Source of the DNA: Burkholderiaceae bacterium
GTDB lineage: Bacteria > Pseudomonadota > Gammaproteobacteria > Burkholderiales > Burkholderiaceae_D
DNA length: 64,000 nt
Assembly: GCA_030157545.1 (NCBI GenBank)
Contig: JAOAUN010000035.1
Span: 1 to 64,000 of the forward strand
Direction of reading: 5' to 3'
Positions 19,220-27,749 of this stretch are shown here, one piece after another. The notes under the pieces were generated by a model. The model was not told where the DNA came from. It was given only the letters and a program-made list of their open reading frames with translations, and searched no databases. Positions within the stretch are counted from its first letter, which is position 1. Each line of letters begins with the position of its first letter. The position numbers and the translations under genes are program-made.

Positions 19220-21010
19220 TTAAAACAATGCAGCATCCAGCGCCATCAGATTGTCCGACCCGGAACGTGCCTGACGAATCAGCATCGCGGTCTCTGGCAA
19301 CAAGCGGCCAAAGTAGAAACGTGCCGTCGCCAGTTTGGCTTTGTAGAAATTGTCGCCGCTACCTTCTTTTTCCAGCGCGATCTTGGCCATGCGCGCAAAC
19401 AAATATGCGTAGACCAAGTGACCCACAACCCGCAGATAAGGCACGGCCGCCGCACCGACTTCGTCGCGATTCTGGAATGCCTTCATGCCGATTTCCATCG
19501 TAAGCTTGGTCAGCTTGCCGCCGATATCGGCCAGCGGGGTGATGAATTCCGACATGGCTTCATCGGCGCCATTGGCCTCCACAAAGGCCTGAATTTTTTC
19601 GCCGAACTGACGCAGTTTGGCGCCGTTGTCCATCAATACCTTGCGCCCCAGCAGATCGAGCGACTGTATGGTATTGGTGCCCTCATAAATCATGTTGATA
19701 CGGGCGTCACGCACGTATTGCTCCATGCCCCATTCGGCAATATAGCCATGGCCGCCGTAGACCTGCATCGCTTCCGATGTCGCGATCCAGCCGTTATCGG
19801 TCACGAAGGCTTTAACTACCGGCGTCAGCAGCGCCACTTCGTCAGCTGCTTGCTTGCGCACTTCTTCATCGGGATGATTCAGTTCGCGATCCAGCATCAG
19901 CGCGATATAGGAAGAGAAGGCACGGCCACCTTCGGCGTAGGCACGCGCTGTGAGCAGCATGCGCCGCACATCCGGATGCACAATGATCGGGTCGGCGGCT
20001 TTGTCTTCTGCTTTAGTGCCGGTCAGGCTGCGGCTTTGCAGCCGGTCTTTTGCATAGGCCTGCGCATTTTGGTACGCAACTTCCGTCAAGCCTAAAGATT
20101 GCATACCAACGCCAAGGCGCGCTGCATTCATCATCACGAACATGCTGTTCAAGCCACGGTTAGGCTCGCCTATCATCCAGCCGCTTGCGCCATCCAGATT
20201 GATCTGGCAAGTCGCATTGCCATGGATGCCCATTTTTTCTTCGATCGCACCGCAGAAAATCGGGTTGCGCGCGCCGAGTTTGCCGTCTGCATCCGGAATG
20301 AATTTCGGCACGACAAACAAGGAAATACCTTTGGTGCCCGGAGGCGCATCCGGCAGGCGCGCCAGCACCAGATGGATGATATTGGCGGCCAGATCATGCT
20401 CGCCGGCAGAGATAAAAATTTTGCTGCCGGTCAGCTGATAGCTGCCATCAGCTTGCGGCACAGCCTTGGTTTTCAGCATGCCCAGATCGGTGCCGCAGTG
20501 CGACTCGGTCAGACACATGGTACCGGTCCATTCGCCCGACACCAGCCGCGTCAGGTACAGCGCCTGCTGCTCAGGCGTGCCATGCGCATGCAGACATTCA
20601 TAAGCACCATGCGACAGGCCCGGGTACATGGTCCACGCCTGATTGGCCGAATTCAGCATTTCATAAAATGAATTATTGACCACCAGCGGCAAGCCCTGCC
20701 CGCCATATTCCGGGTCACAAGCCAGCGATGGCCAGCCTGCTTCTACATACTTTTGATAGGCTTCTTTGTAGCCCTTGGGAGCGGTGACAGTATGCGTAGC
20801 AACGTCCAGTTTGCAACCTTCACGGTCGCCGGAATGGTTCAGCGGGAACAGGATCTCGGATGCGAATTTACCGCCCTCTTCCAGTACCTGATTAATGGTG
20901 TCGGCGTCGAGATCAGCATGCGCCGGCAATTGCTTGAGTTCAGTTTCGACATCCAGCAATTCGTGCAAAACAAACTGCATATCGCGCAGGGGGGCGGTAT
21001 ATTGAGGCAT
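19220..21010 (-). CDS. Acyl-CoA dehydrogenase (long form with C-terminal extension)
   Basis: FAD-dependent enzyme that introduces the 2,3 double bond into acyl-CoA, first step of beta-oxidation. 596 residues, longer than the 380-residue classic form and like the DmdC/FadE5-type group with an extra C-terminal domain (last 120 residues). Visible signatures are the FAD-binding TMCLTESHCGTDLG and the YEGTNTIQSLDLLGRK motif with the likely catalytic Glu. TTCTCCTT before the start (plus strand) gives an AAGGAGAA ribosome site. It lies 25 bp downstream of the TetR gene and so shares its promoter. Confidence 0.94.
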   Translation of the reverse strand: MPQYTAPLRDMQFVLHELLDVETELKQLPAHADLDADTINQVLEEGGKFASEILFPLNHSGDREGCKLDVATHTVTAPKGYKEAYQKYVEAGWPSLACDPEYGGQGLPLVVNNSFYEMLNSANQAWTMYPGLSHGAYECLHAHGTPEQQALYLTRLVSGEWTGTMCLTESHCGTDLGMLKTKAVPQADGSYQLTGSKIFISAGEHDLAANIIHLVLARLPDAPPGTKGISLFVVPKFIPDADGKLGARNPIFCGAIEEKMGIHGNATCQINLDGASGWMIGEPNRGLNSMFVMMNAARLGVGMQSLGLTEVAYQNAQAYAKDRLQSRSLTGTKAEDKAADPIIVHPDVRRMLLTARAYAEGGRAFSSYIALMLDRELNHPDEEVRKQAADEVALLTPVVKAFVTDNGWIATSEAMQVYGGHGYIAEWGMEQYVRDARINMIYEGTNTIQSLDLLGRKVLMDNGAKLRQFGEKIQAFVEANGADEAMSEFITPLADIGGKLTKLTMEIGMKAFQNRDEVGAAAVPYLRVVGHLVYAYLFARMAKIALEKEGSGDNFYKAKLATARFYFGRLLPETAMLIRQARSGSDNLMALDAALF

Positions 21011-21035
21011 CGTGTTCTCCTTGGATTTATAAGAT

Positions 21036-21716
21036 TCAGGCTAGCGTCTTTGACGCCGATTTTGGATGTTTTCTTGCTGAAGACTTGACGCTACCGGGTG
21101 CGGCCTCATGGCGCCGGGTAGCAATCAGATGGGCAAACCCCTTCTGCGCGCGCTCGACGCTGCCGGGACGCTTGATGAAACGGGCGTCATGATGCAAGGC
21201 CAGTACCAGACCATACATCTCGAACACCATTTGCTGGGGGTCGGTGTCGGCACGCAAATGCCCCTCCTCTATGGCCTGTTTGACTGCGCGCTGCAAGGCA
21301 GCTTGCCAGGTACGCACCATTTCAACGAGCTGATCGCGCATCACGCCGGGACGATCGTCATATTCCACTGCGCCGCTGATGTAGATACAGCCAGAGGCAA
21401 TCTCCATGCTCACGCGCGCTACCCAGCGCGCAAACAAACCCTCCAGTCGCGGCAGGCCACGCGGCTCTTGCAGGCTGGGGTAGAACACCTCTTGCTCGAA
21501 CTGCTGGTGGTACAGTTTGACAACTTCAATTTGCAAATCCTCGCGTGAGCCGAAATGGGCGAATACGCCGGATTTGCTCATCGCCATCTGCTCAGCCAGA
21601 ACGCCTATGGTCAGGCCTTCCAGCCCCTCGCGACTGGCTAGCTGAAGGGCGGCATCTAAAATGGCGGCACGGGTTTGTTCACCCTTGCGCAGTGGTTTTT
21701 GCTTGGTTTCTGTCAT
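21036..21716 (-). CDS. TetR-family regulator of the beta-oxidation operon
   Basis: 226 residues. The N-terminal helix-turn-helix is at about 18-63 (RAAILDAALQLASREG ... MSKSGVFAHFGSREDL). The C-terminal ligand domain resembles the TetR_C groups of fatty acid regulators. First gene of the operon. A near-palindromic site at 21761-21780, 45 bp upstream, is the likely operator. An acyl-CoA is the probable inducer by analogy with PsrA/FadR-type TetR proteins, which is inference. The basic Ser/Lys-rich tail (last 20 residues) is unusual and of unknown role. Confidence 0.9.
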   Translation of the reverse strand: MTETKQKPLRKGEQTRAAILDAALQLASREGLEGLTIGVLAEQMAMSKSGVFAHFGSREDLQIEVVKLYHQQFEQEVFYPSLQEPRGLPRLEGLFARWVARVSMEIASGCIYISGAVEYDDRPGVMRDQLVEMVRTWQAALQRAVKQAIEEGHLRADTDPQQMVFEMYGLVLALHHDARFIKRPGSVERAQKGFAHLIATRRHEAAPGSVKSSARKHPKSASKTLA

Positions 21717-21760
21717 GCATATCCCTTGGGCTGACGGGCTTGGGGCCAGCCATGGAAAAA

Positions 21761-21780
21761 AATAGAACGAGCGTCCTATT
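21761..21780. promoter_or_regulatory. Candidate TetR operator
   Basis: AATAGAACGAGCGTCCTATT is an inverted repeat of 9 + 2 + 9 bp with one mismatch, matching the ACG-NN-CGT core common for TetR regulators. A minus-strand CATAAT that could act as a -10 overlaps its upstream edge (around 21778-21784), so binding would block transcription. Confidence 0.6.
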
Positions 21781-21821
21781 ATGCACTGAAAGCGGAATTA
21801 TCTGCAGGGCGGCGGGAAATT

Positions 21822-22199
21822 TTAGTCGCGCGAACGATCCAGCTGACGCCGATCGCGCTTGGTGGGACGGCCTTTGATGTCTGCGCCAGGTTCGGCATAG
21901 AGCTGACGCTGCTCGGTGTCTAGCTGGCGTTTTTGCAGTCCAGCCTCGGTTTCTTCATACAGCTTGCGTGCTACCGGCGCCGGGCCACGCTGCGCGGACA
22001 ATCCGGCGATTTGCACTTGCCAGGTATTGTGGCCATTGTCGATGTCGAGCAAATCGCCAATCTGCAGATTGCGGGCGGGCTTGCAGCGCTCGCCGTTGAG
22101 CTTGACCTTGCCACCGTCAACCGCGTCGGTTGCCAGTGAACGGGTTTTGAAGAAACGGGCGGCCCATAGCCATTTGTCGATGCGGATTGCTTCAGTCAT
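21822..22199 (-). CDS. hslR: Hsp15-like S4-domain RNA-binding protein
   Basis: Binds stalled 50S subunits carrying a nascent peptidyl-tRNA so they can be recycled after heat stress. 125 residues, close to E. coli Hsp15 (133). The S4 domain spans about 5-65, starting IRIDKWLWAARFFKTRSLA, and the basic C-terminal tail (KGRPTKRDRRQLDRSRD) fits RNA binding. The gene stands alone. Confidence 0.9.
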   Translation of the reverse strand: MTEAIRIDKWLWAARFFKTRSLATDAVDGGKVKLNGERCKPARNLQIGDLLDIDNGHNTWQVQIAGLSAQRGPAPVARKLYEETEAGLQKRQLDTEQRQLYAEPGADIKGRPTKRDRRQLDRSRD

Positions 22200-22278
22200 G
22201 CGGAGAAGGGTAAGCTAATATGGCGTATATGATTTGCCATGGTAGAGTAAATGCTACTTGTCTGCATCGAGATAGATT

Positions 22279-22650
22279 GTGACAAAACCTAATATCAGCC
22301 AGCCTAGGCAATCCGGAATTGATGCAGCAACGCTGCATGCAGCACAGTTATTTGCGCAACGAATTAGTAGCCACTACGCAGGTTCGAAGACGATACTCTT
22401 TGGCAGTCGCGCGCGACAGTCACATCACCCTGAAAGTGATGCCGACATCGCTGTGCTTTTGCGCGGCGAAAAAGACACTAGTTTGCTCGATACAAAACTA
22501 GCGATGGCCGACATAGCTTATGAAATATTGCTAGATACAGGTATTCTTGTGCAGGCACTACCCTTATGGGAAGACGACTGGCAGCATCCGGAACATTTTT
22601 CAAATCCAGGACTGATCCAAAATATCAAACGAGAAGGGATAGCAATTTGA
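22279..22650 (+). CDS. MNT-type nucleotidyltransferase (putative antitoxin)
   Basis: 123 residues with the minimal nucleotidyltransferase motif: GSRAR at 42-46 and the metal-binding DAD pair at 54-56 (SDADIAVLL). A third acidic residue in the WEDDW stretch may complete the site. In MNT/HEPN pairs this protein neutralises the HEPN partner, in studied cases by AMPylating it. The start is GTG (22279) with GAG 7 nt upstream. Its stop overlaps the TTG start of the HEPN gene. Confidence 0.82.
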   Translation: MTKPNISQPRQSGIDAATLHAAQLFAQRISSHYAGSKTILFGSRARQSHHPESDADIAVLLRGEKDTSLLDTKLAMADIAYEILLDTGILVQALPLWEDDWQHPEHFSNPGLIQNIKREGIAI

Positions 22651-23036
22651 TTCCTTCCGAACTGATGGATAAAGCTTACCGGGCGCTTACTTCTGGGCGT
22701 CTTTTGCTGGCGGATGGCGATATCGACGGTGCATGCAATCGTGCTTATTATGCGATGTTTGATGCAGCACGCGCTGCTTTGTTTTTCACTGAATCCGACA
22801 CCTCCTGCGCGGCACCTCCAAAGACACACGCAGGATTAATCTCCGCTTTTAGTTTGCAGTTGATCAAGCCTGGCATCTTGCCCGCCGACTTAGGAAAAAA
22901 TCTTAACCGGGCCGCCGAGATTCGTTTCATCGCTGACTATACTGGCGATGCAGTGACTCCCGATAAAGCAGCATGGCTAGTTTCGCATGCAGAAGAATTT
23001 ATACAGACAATTCAATCGAGTCTGTTCAGTCAATGA
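22647..23036 (+). CDS. HEPN-domain protein (putative toxin of the MNT/HEPN pair)
   Basis: About 129 residues, helical, with the NRAYYAMFDAARAALF core typical of PF05168-type HEPN proteins and a downstream RFIADYTGD motif. Some HEPN proteins are RNases, but the RX4-6H motif of active ones is not clearly present here, so activity is uncertain. I favour the TTG at 22647: it overlaps the upstream stop as TTGA and has AAGGG 7 nt before it. The ATG at 22665 lacks a ribosome site. The longer frame from 22566 overlaps the MNT gene by 85 bp and is unlikely. Confidence 0.75.
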   Translation: MIPSELMDKAYRALTSGRLLLADGDIDGACNRAYYAMFDAARAALFFTESDTSCAAPPKTHAGLISAFSLQLIKPGILPADLGKNLNRAAEIRFIADYTGDAVTPDKAAWLVSHAEEFIQTIQSSLFSQ

Positions 23037-23048
23037 TGCGCGCGACAT

Positions 23049-24239
23049 TCATTTCGTATACTTGCCTGCGGTGATGAGTTGCAGCACCGACTTGTACAAA
23101 TAATAAGCAAAGCCATTCCATGCGCGCCGGCTCCACGAATAGCGCGCGACTTCTTCCGCATTCACCAACCTGCCATCGGCTACGCCGCGCTCTATATAAA
23201 CCCGTAAGGCTTGCGCGAAGTCGCTATCACGCACAATGATATTGGCTTCATGATTGACGAACAGCGACAAGCCATCGAAATTGCTCGAACCGACCGTCGC
23301 CCATTCATCATCGATCACAGCGACCTTGCCATGCAGCTGGGTCTTGCCATACTCAACCAGCTTGACGCCGGCACGCAGCATACGCGGATAAAACGATTGC
23401 GCGACTGCGTCCTGCATACGGAACTGGCCGACACCAATCAACAAGGTGACTGCCACGCCGCGCTGCGCCGCCATGGCCAGTGCGCGGCGTAGTTTTCTGC
23501 CGGGCGCGAAATAAGGCGTAACAAAATAGGCACTGTGGCGGGCATGACCCAGCGCATGCAAAAGTGCGCGCTGTATGGTGCTGCGATTGCGCAGGTTGTC
23601 GCGCACGACCAGCCCTGCTTCAGCCACGGCGAGTGCATGCCTGTCACGCAAGACACTGAATTTTTTCAGGTTCAGCCAGCGTGTACGCAAATTTTTCAGA
23701 TTGACGCGCAGCCATTGGGCCGCCACTTCACTATGGATGGCCTGTACCAGCGGGCCGCTGATACTGACCGCGAAATCCCAGCGTGGCAGTGGCAAAGGTG
23801 CGGCGCTGTCGTCATCGGACAGCATGTCATCATTGATATTAAGGCCCCCCAGAAAAGCCAGGCGGCCATCGATGACGACGATCTTGCGATGGGTGCGTAC
23901 GACACCGCGACGGAACCAGGGATTGAAACTGCTGAACTGCACGCCCGCCGGCAGAAACTCGGCTGCCAGCAACTGGCAACGTTCGCGGCCGCTGCCGAGC
24001 CAGTCAACCATCACTTGCACGCTCACGCCACGAGCCGCCGCACGCAACAGCGCTGACTTAACCTGTTGACCGGTTGCATCCAGCGCGAAGATGTAGGTTT
24101 CGAGATAGATTTCTGATTCGGCAGCATCGAAAGCACGAATCAACGCAGGAAAAAATTCTGCGCCACGATGCAGCAGATTCAGATGATTGTTTTTACTATA
24201 GCTTACCGCTCGCATAGATCGCATCGTTGACTGGATCAT
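23049..24239 (-). CDS. clsB: Cardiolipin synthase B-like phospholipase D family protein
   Basis: Makes cardiolipin from phosphatidylglycerol and a second phospholipid at the inner membrane. 396 residues without N-terminal membrane segments, as in ClsB. Two HKD motifs are present: HRKIVVIDG at about 117-125 and HGKVAVIDD starting at 303. Its 5' end overlaps the ybhP-like gene by 44 bp; internal ATGs at 24224 and 24215 would shorten this, and no ribosome site settles the choice. The ybhP-clsB order matches E. coli. Confidence 0.88.
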   Translation of the reverse strand: MIQSTMRSMRAVSYSKNNHLNLLHRGAEFFPALIRAFDAAESEIYLETYIFALDATGQQVKSALLRAAARGVSVQVMVDWLGSGRERCQLLAAEFLPAGVQFSSFNPWFRRGVVRTHRKIVVIDGRLAFLGGLNINDDMLSDDDSAAPLPLPRWDFAVSISGPLVQAIHSEVAAQWLRVNLKNLRTRWLNLKKFSVLRDRHALAVAEAGLVVRDNLRNRSTIQRALLHALGHARHSAYFVTPYFAPGRKLRRALAMAAQRGVAVTLLIGVGQFRMQDAVAQSFYPRMLRAGVKLVEYGKTQLHGKVAVIDDEWATVGSSNFDGLSLFVNHEANIIVRDSDFAQALRVYIERGVADGRLVNAEEVARYSWSRRAWNGFAYYLYKSVLQLITAGKYTK

Positions 24240-25062
24240 CGCATTGTAGGCTATCCGCCGCGACCTTCTGCAGCAAGCTCAGATCTGCCACCAATGGCGC
24301 ATGATCTGACAGCTGCGCCCAGCTCGGGCCATACAAGACTTGTGCATAGTGAATAGCGAAACCGCGCACATAAATGCGGTCTAGCTGCAATACCGGCATG
24401 GCGGCAGGAAAGGTGCGTGCCGGCGTCAGGCTCGGCCCCCTGCCGGCGAGACGCCGCAGATAGCTGCCGAAGCTGCGCGAGGACAGCTGCTGGTCAAACA
24501 CTTCCATCACACCAAGCTGCTTGCGCAAAGTCGCACTCAAAGCGTTGGTCCAGTCATTGAAATCCCCGGCAATGATCACGGGCGCATCGGGTGGCGCAGT
24601 GGCCGTGACTGCCTCGATCAGGGCCGCAGTCTGGCGCCGGCGGCTGCCGGCAAACAGACCCAGATGCACCACATAGCAATGCACATCGACACCTTCCATC
24701 TGCAACACGCAGTGCAAAATGCCGCGCGACTCATACGCATGGTCGGACACATCATGATTATTCGAAGATGCAATCGGAAAATTCGACAGCAAGGCATTCC
24801 CATGATGGCCGTGGTCATACACGGCGTTAACTCCGTACGCACTATGCTGATTGTCATTGGCAAGGAATTCATGCTGCCCCTGCTGCGGCCAGCTGGTCGC
24901 ATGGCGCAGCGCCAGCAGATCATGCCGGCCCTGCACCTCTTGCAAAAACACGACGTCGGCAGCTAGTGACTCCAGTCCTTTTTTCAGTGCATGCACGCGC
25001 GGCCGGCTGCCAAACGAGCTGACACCTTTGTGAATGTTGTAAGTGGCAATGCGGAGTTTCAT
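24196..25062 (-). CDS. Endonuclease/exonuclease/phosphatase family protein, YbhP-like
   Basis: 288-residue member of the Mg2+-dependent EEP superfamily. Conserved residues are visible in order: ATYNIHKG near the start, FLQEVQGRHD (metal-binding Glu), GDFNDW near residue 167, and LSDHAPLVADL near the end. The exact substrate is unknown (DNA, phosphoinositide or sphingomyelin-like for other members). Cotranscription with clsB suggests a link to phospholipid turnover. Confidence 0.86.
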   Translation of the reverse strand: MKLRIATYNIHKGVSSFGSRPRVHALKKGLESLAADVVFLQEVQGRHDLLALRHATSWPQQGQHEFLANDNQHSAYGVNAVYDHGHHGNALLSNFPIASSNNHDVSDHAYESRGILHCVLQMEGVDVHCYVVHLGLFAGSRRRQTAALIEAVTATAPPDAPVIIAGDFNDWTNALSATLRKQLGVMEVFDQQLSSRSFGSYLRRLAGRGPSLTPARTFPAAMPVLQLDRIYVRGFAIHYAQVLYGPSWAQLSDHAPLVADLSLLQKVAADSLQCDDPVNDAIYASGKL

Positions 25063-25072
25063 CAGAGTGACG

Positions 25073-25546
25073 TTAATTGGTTTTATTCAGGGCGTTCAGA
25101 TAATGCGGCAGTTGCAGAATGGCTTCGGCGTTCGATGGCGAAAAACATAAATCTGCCGCGGCCTTCCAGGGCAGCCATTGATACTGCAAGTGTTCGCGCT
25201 CGGCCAGTACGATGGCGCTTTCGCGCGGCACCAGCAAGCCAAATACATGCTCTGTATTGTGGGTCACGCCGGGCGCGTAACGGTGCCGCCAGACAGGATA
25301 GATTTCGTAGACATTGGAAAGTTTCCAGTCACGAAGATGTTCTTGCGGAATAGACGGACTGCCAATTTGCAGTCCGGTCTCTTCCGACACTTCACGTAGG
25401 GCGGTGGTGCGCAGCGGCTCATCGGGCAAGTCTTTGGAGCCGGTGACGGATTGCCAGAAACCGGGTTTGTCGGCGCGCTCAATCAGCAGCACTTGCAGAT
25501 CGGGGCTATGGATGACAACCAGAACGGATTCGGGGATTTTATACAT
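25073..25546 (-). CDS. nudB: NudB-like dihydroneopterin triphosphate diphosphatase (Nudix)
   Basis: Nudix hydrolase that removes pyrophosphate from dihydroneopterin triphosphate in folate synthesis. The Nudix box is complete from GSKDLPDEP to REVSEETGL, and RHRYAPGVTHNTEH matches E. coli NudB closely. The frame is open to 25624, but homology starts at MYKIPESVLVVIHS (25546, 157 residues). An ATG at 25582 with AGGG nearby is the main alternative. It normally follows aspS in related genomes; here an ankyrin gene separates them. Confidence 0.85.
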   Translation of the reverse strand: MYKIPESVLVVIHSPDLQVLLIERADKPGFWQSVTGSKDLPDEPLRTTALREVSEETGLQIGSPSIPQEHLRDWKLSNVYEIYPVWRHRYAPGVTHNTEHVFGLLVPRESAIVLAEREHLQYQWLPWKAAADLCFSPSNAEAILQLPHYLNALNKTN

Positions 25547-25610
25547 GGACATGGTACGCGAGGTGTTGAATTCCAGATCCATTATGCCCTGTTTGACAAT
25601 CTCCTCGTAT

Positions 25611-27515
25611 TCACTGCGCTGCATCTGCCACGGCCGGTCTGATTGGACCGGTCATGGACGGCTGATTGATTTCCACCTGATAGGCTTCGTTAAATAGGCG
25701 CCATTGGGAAAATATCAGCTCGCTGTACTCGCTCTTATTTACATGCGCACCCAAATTCCTGAATGCCTCGGCGAACTCAGGCAAATAGTTTGATTCACGC
25801 AATCCCTCCAGCAAGGTAGTCAGCGCATGCCTCATCCGCTCAGTCAAAGGCAGCATGCTGCCAGAGGAAGCCGCCCGCAACGCCTTCTCATACGCTGTCT
25901 TGATCAGGCGAATCACTGCTAATGCAACGGGATCGTATAGCCCCCATTTCCTTGTCAGGAACTTGTACAGGCTGGCTTCCTGCAACTGATGGGAGGTGGA
26001 GATATAGGCGTTGAAGCACAAGTCAGGCAGTGTCTTTAGTCGCTGCAGTTGCTGCTCGCCCAGAATGGCCGCGGCCTGCAGCAGCAGCGCACGCTGCCGG
26101 TGCACCAATTGGGTCATGTGCATCTCGCCGCGCGCAGTTAATTTGAAATTTGAAAAGGGTGCATTCAAGCTGGAGGACATACAGGCTTCTGAAACCAGGT
26201 CGGCCAAGGCTTGTAAATACTGCTCTCTGGAAGTGCTTGCATGACTGCCCGCCAATGCGCGAAAAACGACGGCTGCATTGCTGATGCGTTTAAAAATTTC
26301 ATGCGTAATGACGATGGAAATGCCAAGCTCACTGAGCCAGTGAGTCCATTTTTTTTCATTCGGCATGAGATCTATTTTTTTATCCGCCAGGCCTTCAATC
26401 AATTTTTGCGGCGATTTCAAAAAAAATGAATCTTTCAGAACAGCAGCTTGCGCAAGCTGGGTGCGGCCGTGCTGGTTTGCATGGCTGCCCGAATCTGCAG
26501 CCGGATGATAAATAAATCCTTCACCCGGCAAGGGCGACGATGGCAAATTTTGGGGAATGCAGATACCCCGATTCAGCAGATACTCGACCACATGAAATTG
26601 CTGATTAATGTCGGCGTACCACAAGGGGCCTCGCAGGGTGTCGGTAAGCAGATTGTATTTTGCTGTGGCGTTAGCTCCGGCATCCAACAGAAATCTGACC
26701 GACTCCAGGCTGCCGGTGAAACAGGCAAAATTCAGCAAGGTGGTGCCCGTGATGACCTCTGACTCAATCGACAATCTCTTTGACTCTATCAACCACTGTA
26801 TCAATTCTGTCCAGCCGCGCACAATGGCCATATCAAGCGGGGAGGCTACTTCTCCGGTTCCGGATGTATTCGCCGTCGTGAACTGGAAGTCAGCACCGGC
26901 CTCAATCAATACCTTACACGCATCCAGTTGCCTTTCACTGATTGCCCAAACCAGCACGCACCGTGACATCTGCTGATTGACTGCATTGAAGTTGGCTCCA
27001 TACTCAAATAAAAGCCTGATCATCTGGACATGCCCCGCTTGTGCTGCAAACATCAGCGGCGTGCTGCCATGGCGTTCACGCCCATCAACCCGCGCGCCCG
27101 CGCTCAACAGTAAGGAGGCGATGTCCGTACGGCCGTGCATGGCCGCCATGCACAAGGGTGTTAGCCCGGTCTGTTCATCCACGGCATTGCAGAATGCTGG
27201 CGACTGACGCAGTAGCATTTTCACTTCGTCTAAGGCGCCGGCTTTCACCAGTTGAAGGAAATGTGAAGCAGCCTGAGCATGTGCATAGATCGCATCGCTA
27301 GGGCTTGTCGCTTTCACGGTCGGAGCTGATGATTCTGCGGGGTCGATGGCATTGTGCAGCGTCTCATCCAGCGTACCGCGCGGATCGGAACTGGCACTCC
27401 GGTTTTGCACTACGGCGCCCTGATTGCCGGAGGCTGCGTTGCTCGTGGTGGGCTGTAACGGAATAGTTTCTGAAAGCTTGTTTTGCGTCGTTGCGGCAAC
27501 GGGTGCTGCATGCAT
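25611..27515 (-). CDS. Ankyrin-repeat protein 1, possible effector
   Basis: 634 residues from the ATG at 27515, which has GGGAG 7 nt upstream; the frame itself is open to 27692. Residues 1-75 are Ser/Thr/Ala-rich and probably disordered. About seven ankyrin repeats follow at 82-320 (for example GLTPLCMAAMHGRTDIASLLLSAGA and GSTPLMFAAQAGHVQMIRLLFEYGA read as consecutive units). The last 280 residues are predicted helical from their hydrophobic pattern and match no family I know. No signal peptide or membrane segment is seen. Ankyrin repeats bind proteins, and in bacteria such long proteins are often host-directed effectors, but no secretion system is in the window. It lies between aspS and nudB with an aspS terminator upstream, so it should have its own promoter. 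I cannot assign a function. Confidence 0.85.
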   Translation of the reverse strand: MHAAPVAATTQNKLSETIPLQPTTSNAASGNQGAVVQNRSASSDPRGTLDETLHNAIDPAESSAPTVKATSPSDAIYAHAQAASHFLQLVKAGALDEVKMLLRQSPAFCNAVDEQTGLTPLCMAAMHGRTDIASLLLSAGARVDGRERHGSTPLMFAAQAGHVQMIRLLFEYGANFNAVNQQMSRCVLVWAISERQLDACKVLIEAGADFQFTTANTSGTGEVASPLDMAIVRGWTELIQWLIESKRLSIESEVITGTTLLNFACFTGSLESVRFLLDAGANATAKYNLLTDTLRGPLWYADINQQFHVVEYLLNRGICIPQNLPSSPLPGEGFIYHPAADSGSHANQHGRTQLAQAAVLKDSFFLKSPQKLIEGLADKKIDLMPNEKKWTHWLSELGISIVITHEIFKRISNAAVVFRALAGSHASTSREQYLQALADLVSEACMSSSLNAPFSNFKLTARGEMHMTQLVHRQRALLLQAAAILGEQQLQRLKTLPDLCFNAYISTSHQLQEASLYKFLTRKWGLYDPVALAVIRLIKTAYEKALRAASSGSMLPLTERMRHALTTLLEGLRESNYLPEFAEAFRNLGAHVNKSEYSELIFSQWRLFNEAYQVEINQPSMTGPIRPAVADAAQ

Positions 27516-27614
27516 CTTGAGTCTCCCATGTTCGTTAAACAGGAGCTGCATAAATACGGTATTTGTGCAGCGAATGAATGACGAGAGTGGGTAACCGCTC
27601 CCACAAAAGAGATG

Positions 27615-27655
27615 CATAAAAAAACCGCTTGGGGACAGTGTCCACCAAGCGGTTT
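27615..27655 (-). terminator. Rho-independent terminator of aspS
   Basis: An 11-bp stem (AAACCGCTTGG/CCAAGCGGTTT at 27622-27632 and 27645-27655) with a 12-nt loop is followed on the minus strand by a run of seven T. It lies 95 bp after the aspS stop. The REP-like copy lies between the two. Confidence 0.85.
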
Positions 27656-27684
27656 TTAATATGCGATGAAAGAACTCACCTGCC

Positions 27685-27714
27685 ACCGTCATCCCGGCGC
27701 AAGCCGGGATCCAG
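27685..27714. repeat. Single REP-like element
   Basis: A 30-bp copy of the GTCATCCCGG-type intergenic repeat with internal stem ATCCCGGC/GCCGGGAT and a GCAA loop. It is the same family as the pair at 19119-19209 and lies in the aspS 3' untranslated region. Confidence 0.75.
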
Positions 27715-27749
27715 CATCTTTTGCAAATCCCTCAAACAGCAAATTAACA

